A stretch of 64,000 bases of DNA from G963678095 sp963678095. GTDB taxonomy: Bacteria; Bacillota; Negativicutes; Selenomonadales; Selenomonadaceae. Made by a program: the position numbers and the translations under genes. The DNA is taken from contig OY782746.1 of the NCBI GenBank assembly GCA_963678095.2, positions 2,108,001 through 2,172,000 on the forward strand, read 5' to 3'. Positions 1 through 10,000 of this stretch are shown one piece after another. Position 1 is the first letter of the stretch. The number at the start of each line of letters is the position of its first letter. The notes under the pieces were generated by a model. The model made no database searches and was not told where the DNA came from. It saw only the letters and a list, made by a program, of their open reading frames with translations.

Positions 1-102
1 GAGAACCAAGGAAAGGCTGAATTTAAGGATGGCATTTTGAAGATTGAATTGAAAAAGCTGTCAGCCCCGGTTGAGAGCCAAAAGACAATTCAAATTGATT
101 GA
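1..102 (+). CDS. Hsp20/alpha-crystallin small heat-shock protein, C-terminal end only
   Basis: An open frame enters from the left edge and stops with TGA at 100-102. The 33 visible residues contain AEFKDGILKIELKK and end in KTIQID. This is the last beta-strand and C-terminal I-x-I-type tail of small heat-shock proteins (usual form: a-F-k-D-G-v-L-x-i-x-l-p-K...KkI-x-I). These ATP-independent chaperones hold unfolding proteins in large oligomers. A strong terminator follows directly. Only the tail is visible, so the family call rests on that short segment. Confidence 0.72.
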   Translation, partial: ENQGKAEFKDGILKIELKKLSAPVESQKTIQID

Positions 103-116
103 TCTGAGTTAAAGGA

Positions 117-152
117 TAACTGGCAGTGGCAAAAGCTCTGCCAGTTTTTTAT
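117..152 (+). terminator. Rho-independent terminator after hsp20
   Basis: CTGGCAG and CTGCCAG arms flank a loop of about 11 nt, followed by TTTTTT. It sits 15 nt after the hsp20 stop codon. Confidence 0.8.
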
Positions 153-327
153 TTGGCGGACGAAGGTGGCAAGAAATTTTCCCGACGGGAGGAAATATTG
201 AGCGAGCAGGCAGGAGTTTTACCCATTTGCAGGAAATATACTTTATAGAGCTAAAAACGCTAAATAAAGGATGGAAGTTCATCTTTAGTTTATAATATTA
301 GTTGTATAGTACGAGGAGGTAATTTAT

Positions 328-1110
328 TTGTTTGATGAAAAAGACTGGGAAGTATTTAAGCAGAAATTGAAAAAAAGAACGGGCATTGATCTGGATTTAT
401 ATAAAGCAGCGCAGATGCAGCGGCGGATTGGCAACCTGATGCAGCGTAACGGCCATACATCGTATGCGGCGTTTTTTGACAGCATCGAAGGCGATAAAGC
501 GGCATTTGAATCGTTTATCGAATATTTAACGATCAATGTTTCGGAATTTTTCCGCACTCCGGAAAAATTTTCTAAATTGGAAACGGATGTTTTGCCGGAC
601 TTGCTCAAAAAAAGTGCTAAACTCAATATCTGGAGCGCTGGCTGCTCCATCGGAGCGGAGCCATACTCATTGGCGATGATTCTAAAGGATATGACGCCAG
701 CGACGCGCCATCGCATTTTAGCGACCGATCTTGACATTGAAATTCTGGCAAAAGCAAAACAGGGGACATATACGGATAACGAGCTCAAAAGTATCTCTCC
801 GGATCGAAAACATCGTTATTTTACCGAAGCAAATGGGAAGTATGTGGTAAAGGAAGATATTAAATCCTGTATTGAATTCAAACAGCACAATATGCTCAAG
901 GATCCGTTTGAAAAGGGCTTTGATCTTATTTTATGCCGCAATGTTGTAATATACTTTACCGATGAAGCAAAGGATAAACTGTATCGGCAGTTCTTTGATT
1001 CGCTCAAGCCGGGCGGCGTCTTGTTTGTTGGGGCCACTGAGGCGATACTGAACTATCGCAGCATGGGGTTTGTGAGCAATCAGCCCTTCTTTTATACGAA
1101 ACCGGTTTAA
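328..1110 (+). CDS. cheR: CheR-type chemoreceptor glutamate methyltransferase
   Basis: CheR transfers methyl groups from S-adenosylmethionine to glutamates on chemoreceptors and so sets adaptation in chemotaxis. The 260-residue protein has the full CheR layout: an N-terminal helical domain (about 1-80, including TINVSEFFR at 68-76) and a SAM-binding domain with GCSIGAEPYS at about 105-114 and DLILCRNVVIYF at 199-210. The start is TTG at 328, seven nt after AGGAGGT (314-320). The gene stands alone here, with no cheA, cheW or receptor gene beside it, but a flagellar gene at the right end of the window supports motility. The 225 bp upstream hold the hsp20 terminator and a TATAAT at 291-296 without a convincing -35 box. 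Confidence 0.9.
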   Translation: MFDEKDWEVFKQKLKKRTGIDLDLYKAAQMQRRIGNLMQRNGHTSYAAFFDSIEGDKAAFESFIEYLTINVSEFFRTPEKFSKLETDVLPDLLKKSAKLNIWSAGCSIGAEPYSLAMILKDMTPATRHRILATDLDIEILAKAKQGTYTDNELKSISPDRKHRYFTEANGKYVVKEDIKSCIEFKQHNMLKDPFEKGFDLILCRNVVIYFTDEAKDKLYRQFFDSLKPGGVLFVGATEAILNYRSMGFVSNQPFFYTKPV

Positions 1111-1132
1111 GTCCGGAATTTTCCGGGACTTG
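1109..1132 (+). terminator. Hairpin after cheR, weak terminator candidate
   Basis: AAGTCCGGAA pairs with TTCCGGGACTT (one bulged G) right at the cheR stop. There is no U run after it, so it may stabilise the mRNA end rather than terminate transcription. Confidence 0.35.
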
Positions 1133-1172
1133 AAGCCGGGACGGCAAATGGAGGCTGAAGCGGAGGGGTTCT

Positions 1173-2141
1173 ATGTATGCCAACCAAAACCCTGAGAGGA
1201 TGCTGCGGGAAGCTGGCGAAGCAGAACAGCTTGAGCTGTTGCAGGCAACCGTACACCGTGCTTATGAAAAAACGGTGTTTTATCGGCGTCGTCTTGAGGA
1301 ATATAGGGTTTCTCCGGTAGCGATAGAGAGTCTGGCGGATATAAAAAAATTGCCGTTTACGACTAGATCGGATCTGGTTAAGACGTCACCGCTTGATTTT
1401 TTGACGCTGCCGGTTAAGAAAACTGTCCGCCTGCGACTGCAGGAAAAATCGAATATTCTCCGGGCTGGTACGGAGGCGGATGTTGTGCATAATATAGAAT
1501 TGACCAGGCGAGGGCTGGCGGCCGGCGGGATTAAGCCGGGGTCCGTTCTGGCGATTGTTGGCGGACATCCGGAAGGCGCTGTCGATGACGTACAGCATGC
1601 AGCCGAGAGTCTCGGTGCAGCTGTGGTCAGTCTGGGGGGGGATTTTGTCCGGGCAGTCGAACTCATTGAGCAACTGGGCATAGATACCGTGATTGGTGAT
1701 CCTACACGAATTTTGCAGCTGATTGTTACCGCACAGGCCTCTGGCCGGGAGATGGAAAATCTGCCGCTGCGGGCCTGTTTCTGCCTGAATGAGGCCATCC
1801 AAAATCCGATCGGGAAGTATCTGAGAATGCGTACGGGTTGTGAGATATTTCCGCTGTATGTGGCCAATGATATTGGCTGTACCGGTATGCTGTATACCTG
1901 TCATGAACGCGGCGGCATGCATATAGCCGCAGACTTTTTTTACCCCGAGGTTGTTGCGTTTGGACAGGATTCGCCGGTAGATGATGAACAGATGGGGGAA
2001 CTTGTTGTCACATCGCTGCGGCTGGAGGCCATGCCATTATTGCGTTACCGGACGGGTCAGGCGGTGATCATGCGCCGGGACTGCTGCCCGTGTGGCCAGT
2101 CCTCGCCAAGATTTAAGGCGCCCTTTGTTCAGGACAAATAA
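1173..2141 (+). CDS. Truncated PaaK-like (phenylacetate-CoA ligase family) protein lacking the P-loop
   Basis: The 322 residues follow the phenylacetate-CoA ligase family: an N-terminal segment with RAYEKTVFYRRRL (29-41) and ADIKKLPFTTRSDL (55-68), and a distal segment with GELVVTSL (275-282), PLLRYRTGQ (288-296) and CPCGQSSPR (305-313). Intact members are about 430 residues. Here the phosphate-binding SSGTTG motif, expected near residues 92-98, is replaced by unrelated sequence, and the C-terminal lid domain is missing. I infer a non-catalytic or altered-function relative, and no substrate can be named. ATG at 1173 follows GGAGGGG with good spacing. A terminator follows, so this gene may share a transcript with cheR. 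Confidence 0.7.
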   Translation: MYANQNPERMLREAGEAEQLELLQATVHRAYEKTVFYRRRLEEYRVSPVAIESLADIKKLPFTTRSDLVKTSPLDFLTLPVKKTVRLRLQEKSNILRAGTEADVVHNIELTRRGLAAGGIKPGSVLAIVGGHPEGAVDDVQHAAESLGAAVVSLGGDFVRAVELIEQLGIDTVIGDPTRILQLIVTAQASGREMENLPLRACFCLNEAIQNPIGKYLRMRTGCEIFPLYVANDIGCTGMLYTCHERGGMHIAADFFYPEVVAFGQDSPVDDEQMGELVVTSLRLEAMPLLRYRTGQAVIMRRDCCPCGQSSPRFKAPFVQDK

Positions 2142-2156
2142 GCAGGAGACGGGTTA

Positions 2157-2196
2157 AGTGTTGCAGAATGAAGATTCTGTAACACTTTTATTTTTT
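2157..2196 (+). terminator. Rho-independent terminator after the PaaK-like gene
   Basis: AGTGTTGCAGAAT and ATTCTGTAACACT form a 13-bp arm pair with a GAAG loop, followed by a T-rich tail (TTTTATTTTTTT). Confidence 0.85.
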
Positions 2197-2261
2197 TAGT
2201 GAAAAATCAATGGCGATGAGCAGACTTTTTCACTAAGGTGCAAAAAAGAAAGAGGGATTTT

Positions 2262-2825
2262 ATGAAAGAACGGTTTATCGATTTGCTCCTGGGTTCAGGA
2301 CGCGAAAATATAGAAGATCTGATCCGGTATCTTGATGAAAAGACGGATTTTTTTTCGGCGCCGGCGAGTACGCGCTTTCATGGAGCCTGCGAAGCGGGCT
2401 TACTGGAACATTCGCTTGCTGTTTATGATAATTTATGCCGGTTGGCAGCTGCCTATGAACTGCCGCTTTCCGCGGCAGAGGTGACGATCTGTGCGCTGCT
2501 GCATGATGTCTGCAAGGCTAATTTTTATAAGCGGGGGAGCCGCAATCGAAAAAATCCCGTGACTGGGGCTTGGGAACAAGTACCGGTTTACGAGATTGAA
2601 GATCTGTTGCCGCTTGGTCATGGCGAGAAATCTGTGATGCTGTTGCAGCAGTACATTCGGCTTAGCCGGGAAGAAATGCTGGCAATTCGCTGGCATATGG
2701 GCGGCTTTGACGACAGTGCTTCCGGCATGGGCCGCCGAGCGCTGTCGCAGGCAATGAGTAGCTGCTTCCTTGTAACAGCTTTGCATATGGCGGATTTGGC
2801 GGCGTGCTATTTTGATGAAAAGTAA
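2262..2825 (+). CDS. HD-domain hydrolase family protein, substrate unknown
   Basis: A 187-residue protein with the HD metal-dependent phosphohydrolase pattern: H40 and H50 in FHGACEAGLLEHS, then LLHDVCKA with the HD pair at 81-82, LGHGE (118-122) and RWHMGGFDD. HD proteins of this size act on nucleotides or related phosphoesters, and the substrate is not evident here. ATG at 2262 follows AGAAAGAGGG. An upstream in-frame GTG (2238) lacks a ribosome site. The gene sits just ahead of sbcD and may be co-transcribed with the repair cluster. A 9-bp inverted repeat (AGTGAAAAA/TTTTTCACT, about 2198-2234) lies immediately upstream. Confidence 0.72.
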   Translation: MKERFIDLLLGSGRENIEDLIRYLDEKTDFFSAPASTRFHGACEAGLLEHSLAVYDNLCRLAAAYELPLSAAEVTICALLHDVCKANFYKRGSRNRKNPVTGAWEQVPVYEIEDLLPLGHGEKSVMLLQQYIRLSREEMLAIRWHMGGFDDSASGMGRRALSQAMSSCFLVTALHMADLAACYFDEK

Positions 2826-2870
2826 CGGTTTGGGAAAAGCCGGATGTTGGAGTTAGGAGTGTGAGGCATT

Positions 2871-4025
2871 TTGCGTTTTATACATACAGCAGATTGGCAT
2901 TTGGGCAGGCTGTTTCATGGACAGCATTTAACACAAGATCAGGCATATGTACTGGAGCAGTTTCATACGGTAGTCAGAGAAAGTGGCGCTCAGGCTGTTT
3001 TGATTGCCGGCGATGTTTATGACCGGGCAGTTCCACCGACAGAGGCGGTAGCCCTGCTCGATGAAACGTTGGCCAGACTCTTACTGGAGGATAAGGTCCA
3101 AGTGATTCTGACGGCGGGAAATCATGACAGCGCCGAACGCCTTGGCTTTGCCAGTCGGCTGCTGGAAGCACAGGGGCTGTTTGTGCGCGGGCAGCTGACC
3201 GCGGACCTGACCCCGGTTCTCCTTGAGGATGATTTTGGCCCCGTGTACTTTCAGCCCTTTACCTATGCCGAGCCGGCACTGGTGCGGGCGGTATTTGGTT
3301 GTGCGGAGATACAGGATTTTGATGCGGCTATGGGCTATCTGGTTGCTGCCGGCCTGCGGCAAATCCCGGCGAATAGCCGGCGGGTGGCACTGGCGCATGC
3401 TTTTATTGCCGGCGGTAGCGAAACAGAATCTGAACGACCGCTTTCCGTGGGGGGGGCGTCAAATGTCAGTGCGGCCCATTTTAAGCCGTTTCATTACACG
3501 GCTCTTGGACATCTGCATAATCCACAGACTGCGGGCAATGAGAATATTCGCTACAGTGGGTCTTTGCTGAAGTATTCCTTCGATGAAGCTGGTCAAAAAA
3601 AGGGCATATACATTGTCGATCTCGATGAAAAAGGTGCGGTGAGCATTGAAAAAATAAGCCTGCAACCTAAACGTGATGTGCAGCGCATCAGGGGATTTTT
3701 TGATGAAATTCGCTGTAACCGGCAAAAATATCCGGAGTCTGAGGATTACACTTTGGTCGAGCTGCTCGATACCCAGGCGATTCTTGATGTGCATGGACAG
3801 CTCGAAAAAATATATCCAAATCTGATGCAGATCGAACGCCCTAATCTGAATGTGGGGGGAACGCTGCGAGAGGAACGCCTGGATTATCGGTCAAAATCAG
3901 AAGTCGAGCTGTTTGGTGATTTCTTTCGGCAGATGACAGATGAAAGGCTCGATGAAAAACAAAAAGCGCTGTTTGCCCGGACCGTAGATGAACTGGTTGC
4001 CAGTCAGCGGGAGGCGAAAATATGA
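2871..4025 (+). CDS. sbcD: SbcD exonuclease subunit (Mre11-type phosphoesterase)
   Basis: SbcD is the manganese-dependent nuclease of the SbcCD complex. The complex cuts DNA hairpins and protein-blocked ends and is the bacterial counterpart of Mre11-Rad50. Calcineurin-like metal motifs are visible in order: TADWHLG (about 6-12), GDVYDR, TAGNHDSAERLG, then a LGHLHNPQ segment. The 384-residue length is normal. The TTG start at 2871 follows a purine-rich GGAG...GTGAGG stretch. The stop overlaps the sbcC start by 4 bp (ATGA), indicating translational coupling. Confidence 0.95.
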   Translation: MRFIHTADWHLGRLFHGQHLTQDQAYVLEQFHTVVRESGAQAVLIAGDVYDRAVPPTEAVALLDETLARLLLEDKVQVILTAGNHDSAERLGFASRLLEAQGLFVRGQLTADLTPVLLEDDFGPVYFQPFTYAEPALVRAVFGCAEIQDFDAAMGYLVAAGLRQIPANSRRVALAHAFIAGGSETESERPLSVGGASNVSAAHFKPFHYTALGHLHNPQTAGNENIRYSGSLLKYSFDEAGQKKGIYIVDLDEKGAVSIEKISLQPKRDVQRIRGFFDEIRCNRQKYPESEDYTLVELLDTQAILDVHGQLEKIYPNLMQIERPNLNVGGTLREERLDYRSKSEVELFGDFFRQMTDERLDEKQKALFARTVDELVASQREAKI

Positions 4026-7000
4026 AGCCACTTAAAATATCATTCGCTGCCTTTGGTCCCTACACACAGGAGACCGTACTTGATTTTTCTGATCTCAGGG
4101 GCAGATCGTTTTTTTTGATTCACGGTCCGACCGGAGCGGGAAAGACAACAATTCTCGATGCCATGTGTTTTGCCTTATATGGGGATGCCAGTGGACAGCT
4201 GCGCACGGCAAAAATGCTGCGCAGCAATCAGGCTGATCCGTCGCAGGCTACAGAGGTGTTATTTTCTTTTGCAATCGGCGCTGCGGTGTATCGTGTCTGG
4301 CGCAGCCCCGAGCAGGAACGTCCGAAAAAACGCGGGGAGGGGATGACGCTTCGTGCGGCGGATGCCCTTTTATATAGGCTTGACGGGGAAGAAAAGCTTG
4401 TGGCTCAGGGGTATGCGCGGGTCACCGAGTATATAGAAGATTTACTGGGATTTAAGAGCAGTCAGTTCCGACAGGTGGTATTGCTACCCCAGGGAGAGTT
4501 TCGCCAGCTGTTGACGGCAAATTCGGCGCAGCGACAAGAGATCATGGAAACGCTGTTTAAGACAGAATTTTATCGACAGATAGAGGAGAGTCTGAAGGCA
4601 AAAGCTAAGACGATAGAAAATGAACGAAGCGAGACGGTCAGCCGGCAGGAATTTATTTTAGAGGAAGTACAGGTGAAATCGCCGGCCGAGCTTGTCGAAA
4701 AAGCAAAGCTGCTTGATGTGGCTATCGACGAGCAGCGAGTGGAAACAAAGGCGTGGCTGGAAAAACAGCAGTTGGCACAGCAGGCAGATACGGCAGCGAA
4801 ACTGACAGAGAGCCAATTTAAGGCAGCAGAAGAAGCTGCAGCGGAGCTTGCAGCCTGTCAGAAACTCAGTGAAACGGTAGCAGCTTATCGTTTGCGTTAT
4901 CAGGCGGCAGAAAGAGCAGCGGGTCTGCGTGACTTTGAAATACAGGGAAAGAACTTTGCCGCTGAAGCCGAGCGCCAGCAGCAGTCGCTGGTGGTGATAA
5001 AGGAAAAGCTGGATCGTTGCCAGCAGCTATCCGTGCAGACCGCTGCGAACTGGGAAGCGGAGGAGGCCAAGGAAGAAGAGCGCAAGGCTGTCGATGCCCA
5101 GGTGCTTCGCTTTGCCAGTTTCACAGGACAGCTAGCGGATCTCGAAGCTGCGCAGCAGCAAACTGAAAAATTTGCTGTTGCGATCCGGCAGCAGGCTGCA
5201 GAAAAAGTCCGCGCCGAAGCTGCTTTGACAGCTGTGCGCGAAAGCCTTCACTCCCTGCAGCAGCGCCAGCAGAGGCTCCTTGTGGAAGCTGCCCGGGCAG
5301 CGCAGCTCCAGCTGCAAGCCGCTGAACTTGACTTGCAGGCAAAGCGGCTGCAGACTGCAGCCGCGCTTGAGCAGCAGGTGAAAGCTTCCCAAGAAATTTT
5401 TTCCCGGCAACAGGCCGATTTTCAGGCAGCGGATGAACTTTACCATAAAACAGCAACCGAATGCGAACGGCTACAGCATTTGTTTCAGCAAGGACAGGCT
5501 GCTCTTTTGGCAGCAGATCTAAAAGTGGGACAGCCGTGCCCGGTATGCGGGGCGACAAAGCATCCGCAGCCGGCCTTGTCGACGCAGCTGATTCCCCGGG
5601 AAGATGAAGTCCGGGCATCCGCTCAGCGCCGGATTGAGGCGGAAAAGAGCAGGATGAGGGCGCAGCGCAGTTTTGAAGAGGCAAAGGCCAAGCTGGAAAG
5701 TTTGGAAAAACAGCTTAAGGATAGCCGCCGGGAAGGAAGCCAGGGGGAATCTTTGTCCGTGGTAATGGCCAAGCTTGAACTGACGGCGAAGGAAGCTGCC
5801 GCGGCTGGCCTTGCCGCGGCTGAAATTCAGCGCCTGCAACCAGAACTTGAGAAACTGGCTATGACGGAAAAACTGCAGGGGCAGCAGGTGGAAACGGCAG
5901 TCGAAAGCCATCGGCAGGCCAGCGGACAGCATCAGGCCGCTGTGGCCGTTGAACAAGAACGGAAAAATGCCTTGCCGAAGGATTGTCAAAATCCGGAGAA
6001 ACTGCTGGCGGCACAGCAAGAGAGCTGCCGGCAGCAAAAAAATCTCTACGAAGCTTTGGAAGCTGCCCGCAGGCAAAAACAGCAGGCGGATCAGAATTTG
6101 GCGGCAGCCATGGCGGCGGAAAAAGCAGCCGTGCAGGCTTTCGCGGAGGCACAAACTAGGCTAAGCCTTTCGCAGAAAGATTTTGAGCGGCGCTGCCAGG
6201 CGGCGGGATTTATGACGCTGGCGGACTATGAACTGGCTGCTGCCTGGAGCGATGAAAAGCGCGAGGAACTGAAGAATCGGATTCGTGCGTTTGATGACCG
6301 GCTGGCGGCGGCAACCGAGAGTAATCGGAAGGCAGCTGCGGCCACTTCAAATGCTGCGAGGCCGGACCTGAAAAAAATTGCTGAAGAATTGCAGACGGCG
6401 CAGACCGCCTATAATCAGGCTTATGCACGTTGCCAACAGGCAGAAGCTGAAAGCCTGCGGCTACAGGAGAAAATTAGCCAGCTCGAAGCACTTGCCGAAA
6501 AAACCGCAGCTTCTGAGGCAAGATACCGGATTATCGGCACGCTCGCCGCTGTGGCTGGCGGGAAAAATGTACATGGAATGACTTTTCAGCGTTTTGTTTT
6601 AAAATCACTGCTGGCTGATGTCATTGATGCCTCCAATATGCGGTTGAAGGTCATGAGCCGTGGCCAGTACCGGCTGCAGCCGACGGATGAGCGGGCGCGT
6701 AGAAATGCTGCCGGTGGTCTGGAGATAGAAGTTTTTGATAATTATACCGGCTATGCTCGCCCGATTGCCACGCTTTCCGGGGGGGAAACCTTTTTGGCTT
6801 CGTTATGCCTGGCACTTGGCCTGGCTGATGTCGTACAGAGCTATGCCGGTGGTATTCATCTTGATACCATTCTGGTTGACGAGGGGTTTGGCACGCTTGA
6901 TCCGGAATCGCTGGATATGGCACTTAAAGCCTTGCTTGATTTACAAAAAGGCGGCCGCCTGGTGGGAATTATCTCGCATGTTCCCGAGCTTAAGGAGCGG

Positions 7001-7066
7001 ATTGATGCCCGGCTTGAGGTAACGAAGGGACGACACGGAAGCACGGCAGCCTTTACGGTGGGCTGA
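4022..7066 (+). CDS. sbcC: SbcC ATPase subunit (Rad50-type SMC protein)
   Basis: This is the ATPase and long coiled-coil arm of SbcCD. Walker A GPTGAGKTT is at 35-43, and the zinc-hook CPVCG (C506, C509) sits in the middle between two very long Gln/Ala/Glu-rich coiled coils. The C-terminal ABC half has LSGGETF, a Walker B/D-loop ILVDEGFGTLD and an ISHV segment. The length of 1014 residues is typical. The hook lets two arms dimerise through zinc. The gene is coupled to sbcD through a 4-bp overlap and is followed by addB after 26 bp, which makes a double-strand-break repair operon. Confidence 0.96.
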   Translation: MKPLKISFAAFGPYTQETVLDFSDLRGRSFFLIHGPTGAGKTTILDAMCFALYGDASGQLRTAKMLRSNQADPSQATEVLFSFAIGAAVYRVWRSPEQERPKKRGEGMTLRAADALLYRLDGEEKLVAQGYARVTEYIEDLLGFKSSQFRQVVLLPQGEFRQLLTANSAQRQEIMETLFKTEFYRQIEESLKAKAKTIENERSETVSRQEFILEEVQVKSPAELVEKAKLLDVAIDEQRVETKAWLEKQQLAQQADTAAKLTESQFKAAEEAAAELAACQKLSETVAAYRLRYQAAERAAGLRDFEIQGKNFAAEAERQQQSLVVIKEKLDRCQQLSVQTAANWEAEEAKEEERKAVDAQVLRFASFTGQLADLEAAQQQTEKFAVAIRQQAAEKVRAEAALTAVRESLHSLQQRQQRLLVEAARAAQLQLQAAELDLQAKRLQTAAALEQQVKASQEIFSRQQADFQAADELYHKTATECERLQHLFQQGQAALLAADLKVGQPCPVCGATKHPQPALSTQLIPREDEVRASAQRRIEAEKSRMRAQRSFEEAKAKLESLEKQLKDSRREGSQGESLSVVMAKLELTAKEAAAAGLAAAEIQRLQPELEKLAMTEKLQGQQVETAVESHRQASGQHQAAVAVEQERKNALPKDCQNPEKLLAAQQESCRQQKNLYEALEAARRQKQQADQNLAAAMAAEKAAVQAFAEAQTRLSLSQKDFERRCQAAGFMTLADYELAAAWSDEKREELKNRIRAFDDRLAAATESNRKAAAATSNAARPDLKKIAEELQTAQTAYNQAYARCQQAEAESLRLQEKISQLEALAEKTAASEARYRIIGTLAAVAGGKNVHGMTFQRFVLKSLLADVIDASNMRLKVMSRGQYRLQPTDERARRNAAGGLEIEVFDNYTGYARPIATLSGGETFLASLCLALGLADVVQSYAGGIHLDTILVDEGFGTLDPESLDMALKALLDLQKGGRLVGIISHVPELKERIDARLEVTKGRHGSTAAFTVG

Positions 7067-7092
7067 ATATATTTTATTAGGAGGCAACGGAT

Positions 7093-10000
7093 TTGTTGGA
7101 ATTTGTCATTGGCCGGGCAGGCAGCGGCAAGAGCTCATATTGTCTGGATGCTTTGCGCGAGCAGTTGTGCCAGGACCCCGAGGGGCCGGCCCTTATTTTG
7201 CTTTTGCCGGAACACATGACGTTTAAGGTTGAACGCGAACTGGCCGGTAGTGACGGCATGGATGGTTTTAGCCGCAGTTATGTCTTTGGCTTTCGCCGTC
7301 TGGCTCGCCAGATTCTGCTGGAGACCGGGGGGGCTCTTTACCCGCGAATTACTGATATTGGGAAACGTCTATTATTATCCAGAGTTCTTGCCGAGCAGCG
7401 CGATCAGCTTTCGGTGATTGGCCGAGCAGCGCATCAGCGCAATTTTGCCGAATCTATGGCCGGGATGATTGAGGAATTTAAAAGCTATGGAATAAGCGCT
7501 TCTGCGCTTGCTGGGGCTGCCGAGTCAATGTCTGCGGGAACCTTGCAGGGGAAACTTGAAGATTTGGCAGCGGTATACCAGGGGTTTGATGAAAAAATGG
7601 CTGGCCGCTATAATGATGCGGAGGATATGCTGGAGCTGCTCGCAGAAAAAATACCGGCATCACCACTGCTGGAAAATGCTGAAATTTGGATTGACGGGTT
7701 TGTGTTTTTTAATCCTCAGGAAATGAAAATTTTATCGGCACTGCTATTGCGGGCAAAGGCGGTTCATATCACGCTCTGCCTGGAAAATCCCGCAGATCCG
7801 CAGTGCCGACAGGAAACAGCGCTGTTTTACCGGCAGTGGAAGACATATGAAAAAGTCAGACAGCTAGCGGGGGAAATGGGCATAGAATGCCAGCTGCGGG
7901 AAATGCCGGACCGGGGTCGATTTTTGCGGCCGGCACTGGCCCATGTGGAGCAATATATGTTTGCTTTTCCAGCCAAGAAGGGCAAAGCACGAGACGGCGT
8001 CGCCGTGGTCGAAGCGGCCAACCGGCGCCTGGAAATCGAAGCCGTTGCCGCAGATGTCGTTCGGCTGTGCCGGGAGGATAGCTGCCGGTGGCGCGATATT
8101 GGTGTGCTTATTCGGGAGGACGCGTATCAGAATATTGTTGAGACGGTATTTAGCGATTATGAAATCCCGTTTTTCAGTGACAGCAAGCGGCAAAGTGTGC
8201 ATCATCCGCTGGCTGAGCTCATGCGGTCGGCCCTGGAAGCCATCCATGGTTGGCGTTATGAACCGCTGTTTCGCTGCTTTAAAACCGATTTTTTCTCCGT
8301 GACTCGCTCGCAAATTGATCTTTTGGAAAATTATGTTTTGGCCTTTGGCATTCGCGGCCAGAGATGGACGATGGCGGAGGACTGGACATATTATAAACGC
8401 TTATCGCTTGAGGAAGAACCGGTGGACGAAGAGGTGGCGCTGCAGCTCGATCAAATCAATCACATCCGTCATCTGGTTATGGCACCGCTGCTGTCTTTTG
8501 CCGATAAACTCAGCCGGGCGCAAGACGTCCTGGCGCAGACCAGAGCGCTTTATGAACTGTTGCTTGAATTAGAGGTGCCGGAGACACTTGAACAATGGGC
8601 AAAAGAAGCCGAACGGGTGGGCGAACTTGCCGAAGCCCGCGAACATGGGCAAATATGGCAGGATGTTATGGAGTTGCAGGATCAGCTTGTGGAAATTTGC
8701 GGCGGGGAAAAACTTTCTCTGGCTGAATATGAGGCCGTGCTTAATGACGGCCTTGACGGGCTGCAGATCAGCCTGATTCCGCCGGGACTTGATTGTGTGA
8801 CGATTGCCAGTTTTGATCAAAACAGTCTTGAAAACCTGCGTGCGATCTATATCGTTGGGGCCAATGAATCCGTTATGCCGCGACGGGCGAAGACGGAGGG
8901 ATTGTTGAATGATGCGGACCGGGCCCGGCTTATGGCAGCGGGGCTGGAACTTGCTGCTGGCAGCAGCGGAGATAATTTTGCCGAAAAATATCAGCTGTAT
9001 AAAGCATTTACTTTGGCCCGTGAATATCTATGGCTTTCTTACCCGCTCGCAGATGCCGAAGGCAGCGGACTCAATCCGTCGCCGCTCGTCGGCCGGATGA
9101 AGGGGCTTTTGCCGGAGATTTCACTGCGCGCCGTGCCGCTGGTGAGCTTTGGCGACGACGAAGCCCTGTTGGTGGCCCGCGGGCGGGCGGCAACTGCCAA
9201 GCTGGCGGCGGCACTGCGGCATTACCGCGAAGAACAGCAGCTGAGTCCGTTTTGGCAGGATGTCTATAACTGGGCGCTGGAAAAAGAGAATCTGCAGCCG
9301 CTGATACGGCGGATCACCGCAGGACTATTTGCAACAGCGCAGCAAGACCGCCTGCCGAAAGAGCTGGCCCGAGCACTCTACACCAAAAATAAACGATTGC
9401 GGGGCAGTGTAACCCGCTTCGAACGTTTTTGTGCTTGTCCGTTTCAGCACTTTTCCCAGTATGGGCTGAGGCTCAGGCAGCGGGAGGAGTTTAGTTTTGC
9501 TCCGCCGGATTTAGGGCTGTTGCTGCATGCGTCACTTAAAGCCTTTGGCGATAAGATGGAACAGCAGGGGCGCATTTGGAGTTCGGTGCCGGCTGAGGAA
9601 TGTCAGCAGATATGTCAGGCGATTGTCAGCGAGCTGGCTCCGAAGCTGCAAAATGAAATTCTGCTCAGTACAGCGCAATACCAGCATCTGCTCGGCAGAA
9701 TCGAACGGACCGTTGAACGCGCCGTCAAGCGCCTGATCGGGTTTTCGGCCGGCAGTGATTTTCAGCCAGTGGAACTTGAGAAATCTTTTGGGCGGGGCGT
9801 GGATGACCTGGCACCGCTGTCCTATAAACTTGAGGATGGATACAGCCTGGAGATTGTTGGTCAGATTGACCGGATTGATGCGGATCCGGGCGGTGAATAT
9901 TTTCTTGTGATCGATTACAAGTCGGGCAATGCTTATTTGAATTTACTTGAAGTGTATTACGGGCTGCAGCTGCAGCTGATGACATATCTGCTGGTGGCGA

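Noticed and set aside
5121..6154. Long minus-strand open frames opposite sbcC
   Set aside because: They arise from the Gln/Ala/Leu-rich coiled-coil codon pattern of sbcC and have no ribosome sites or family motifs.
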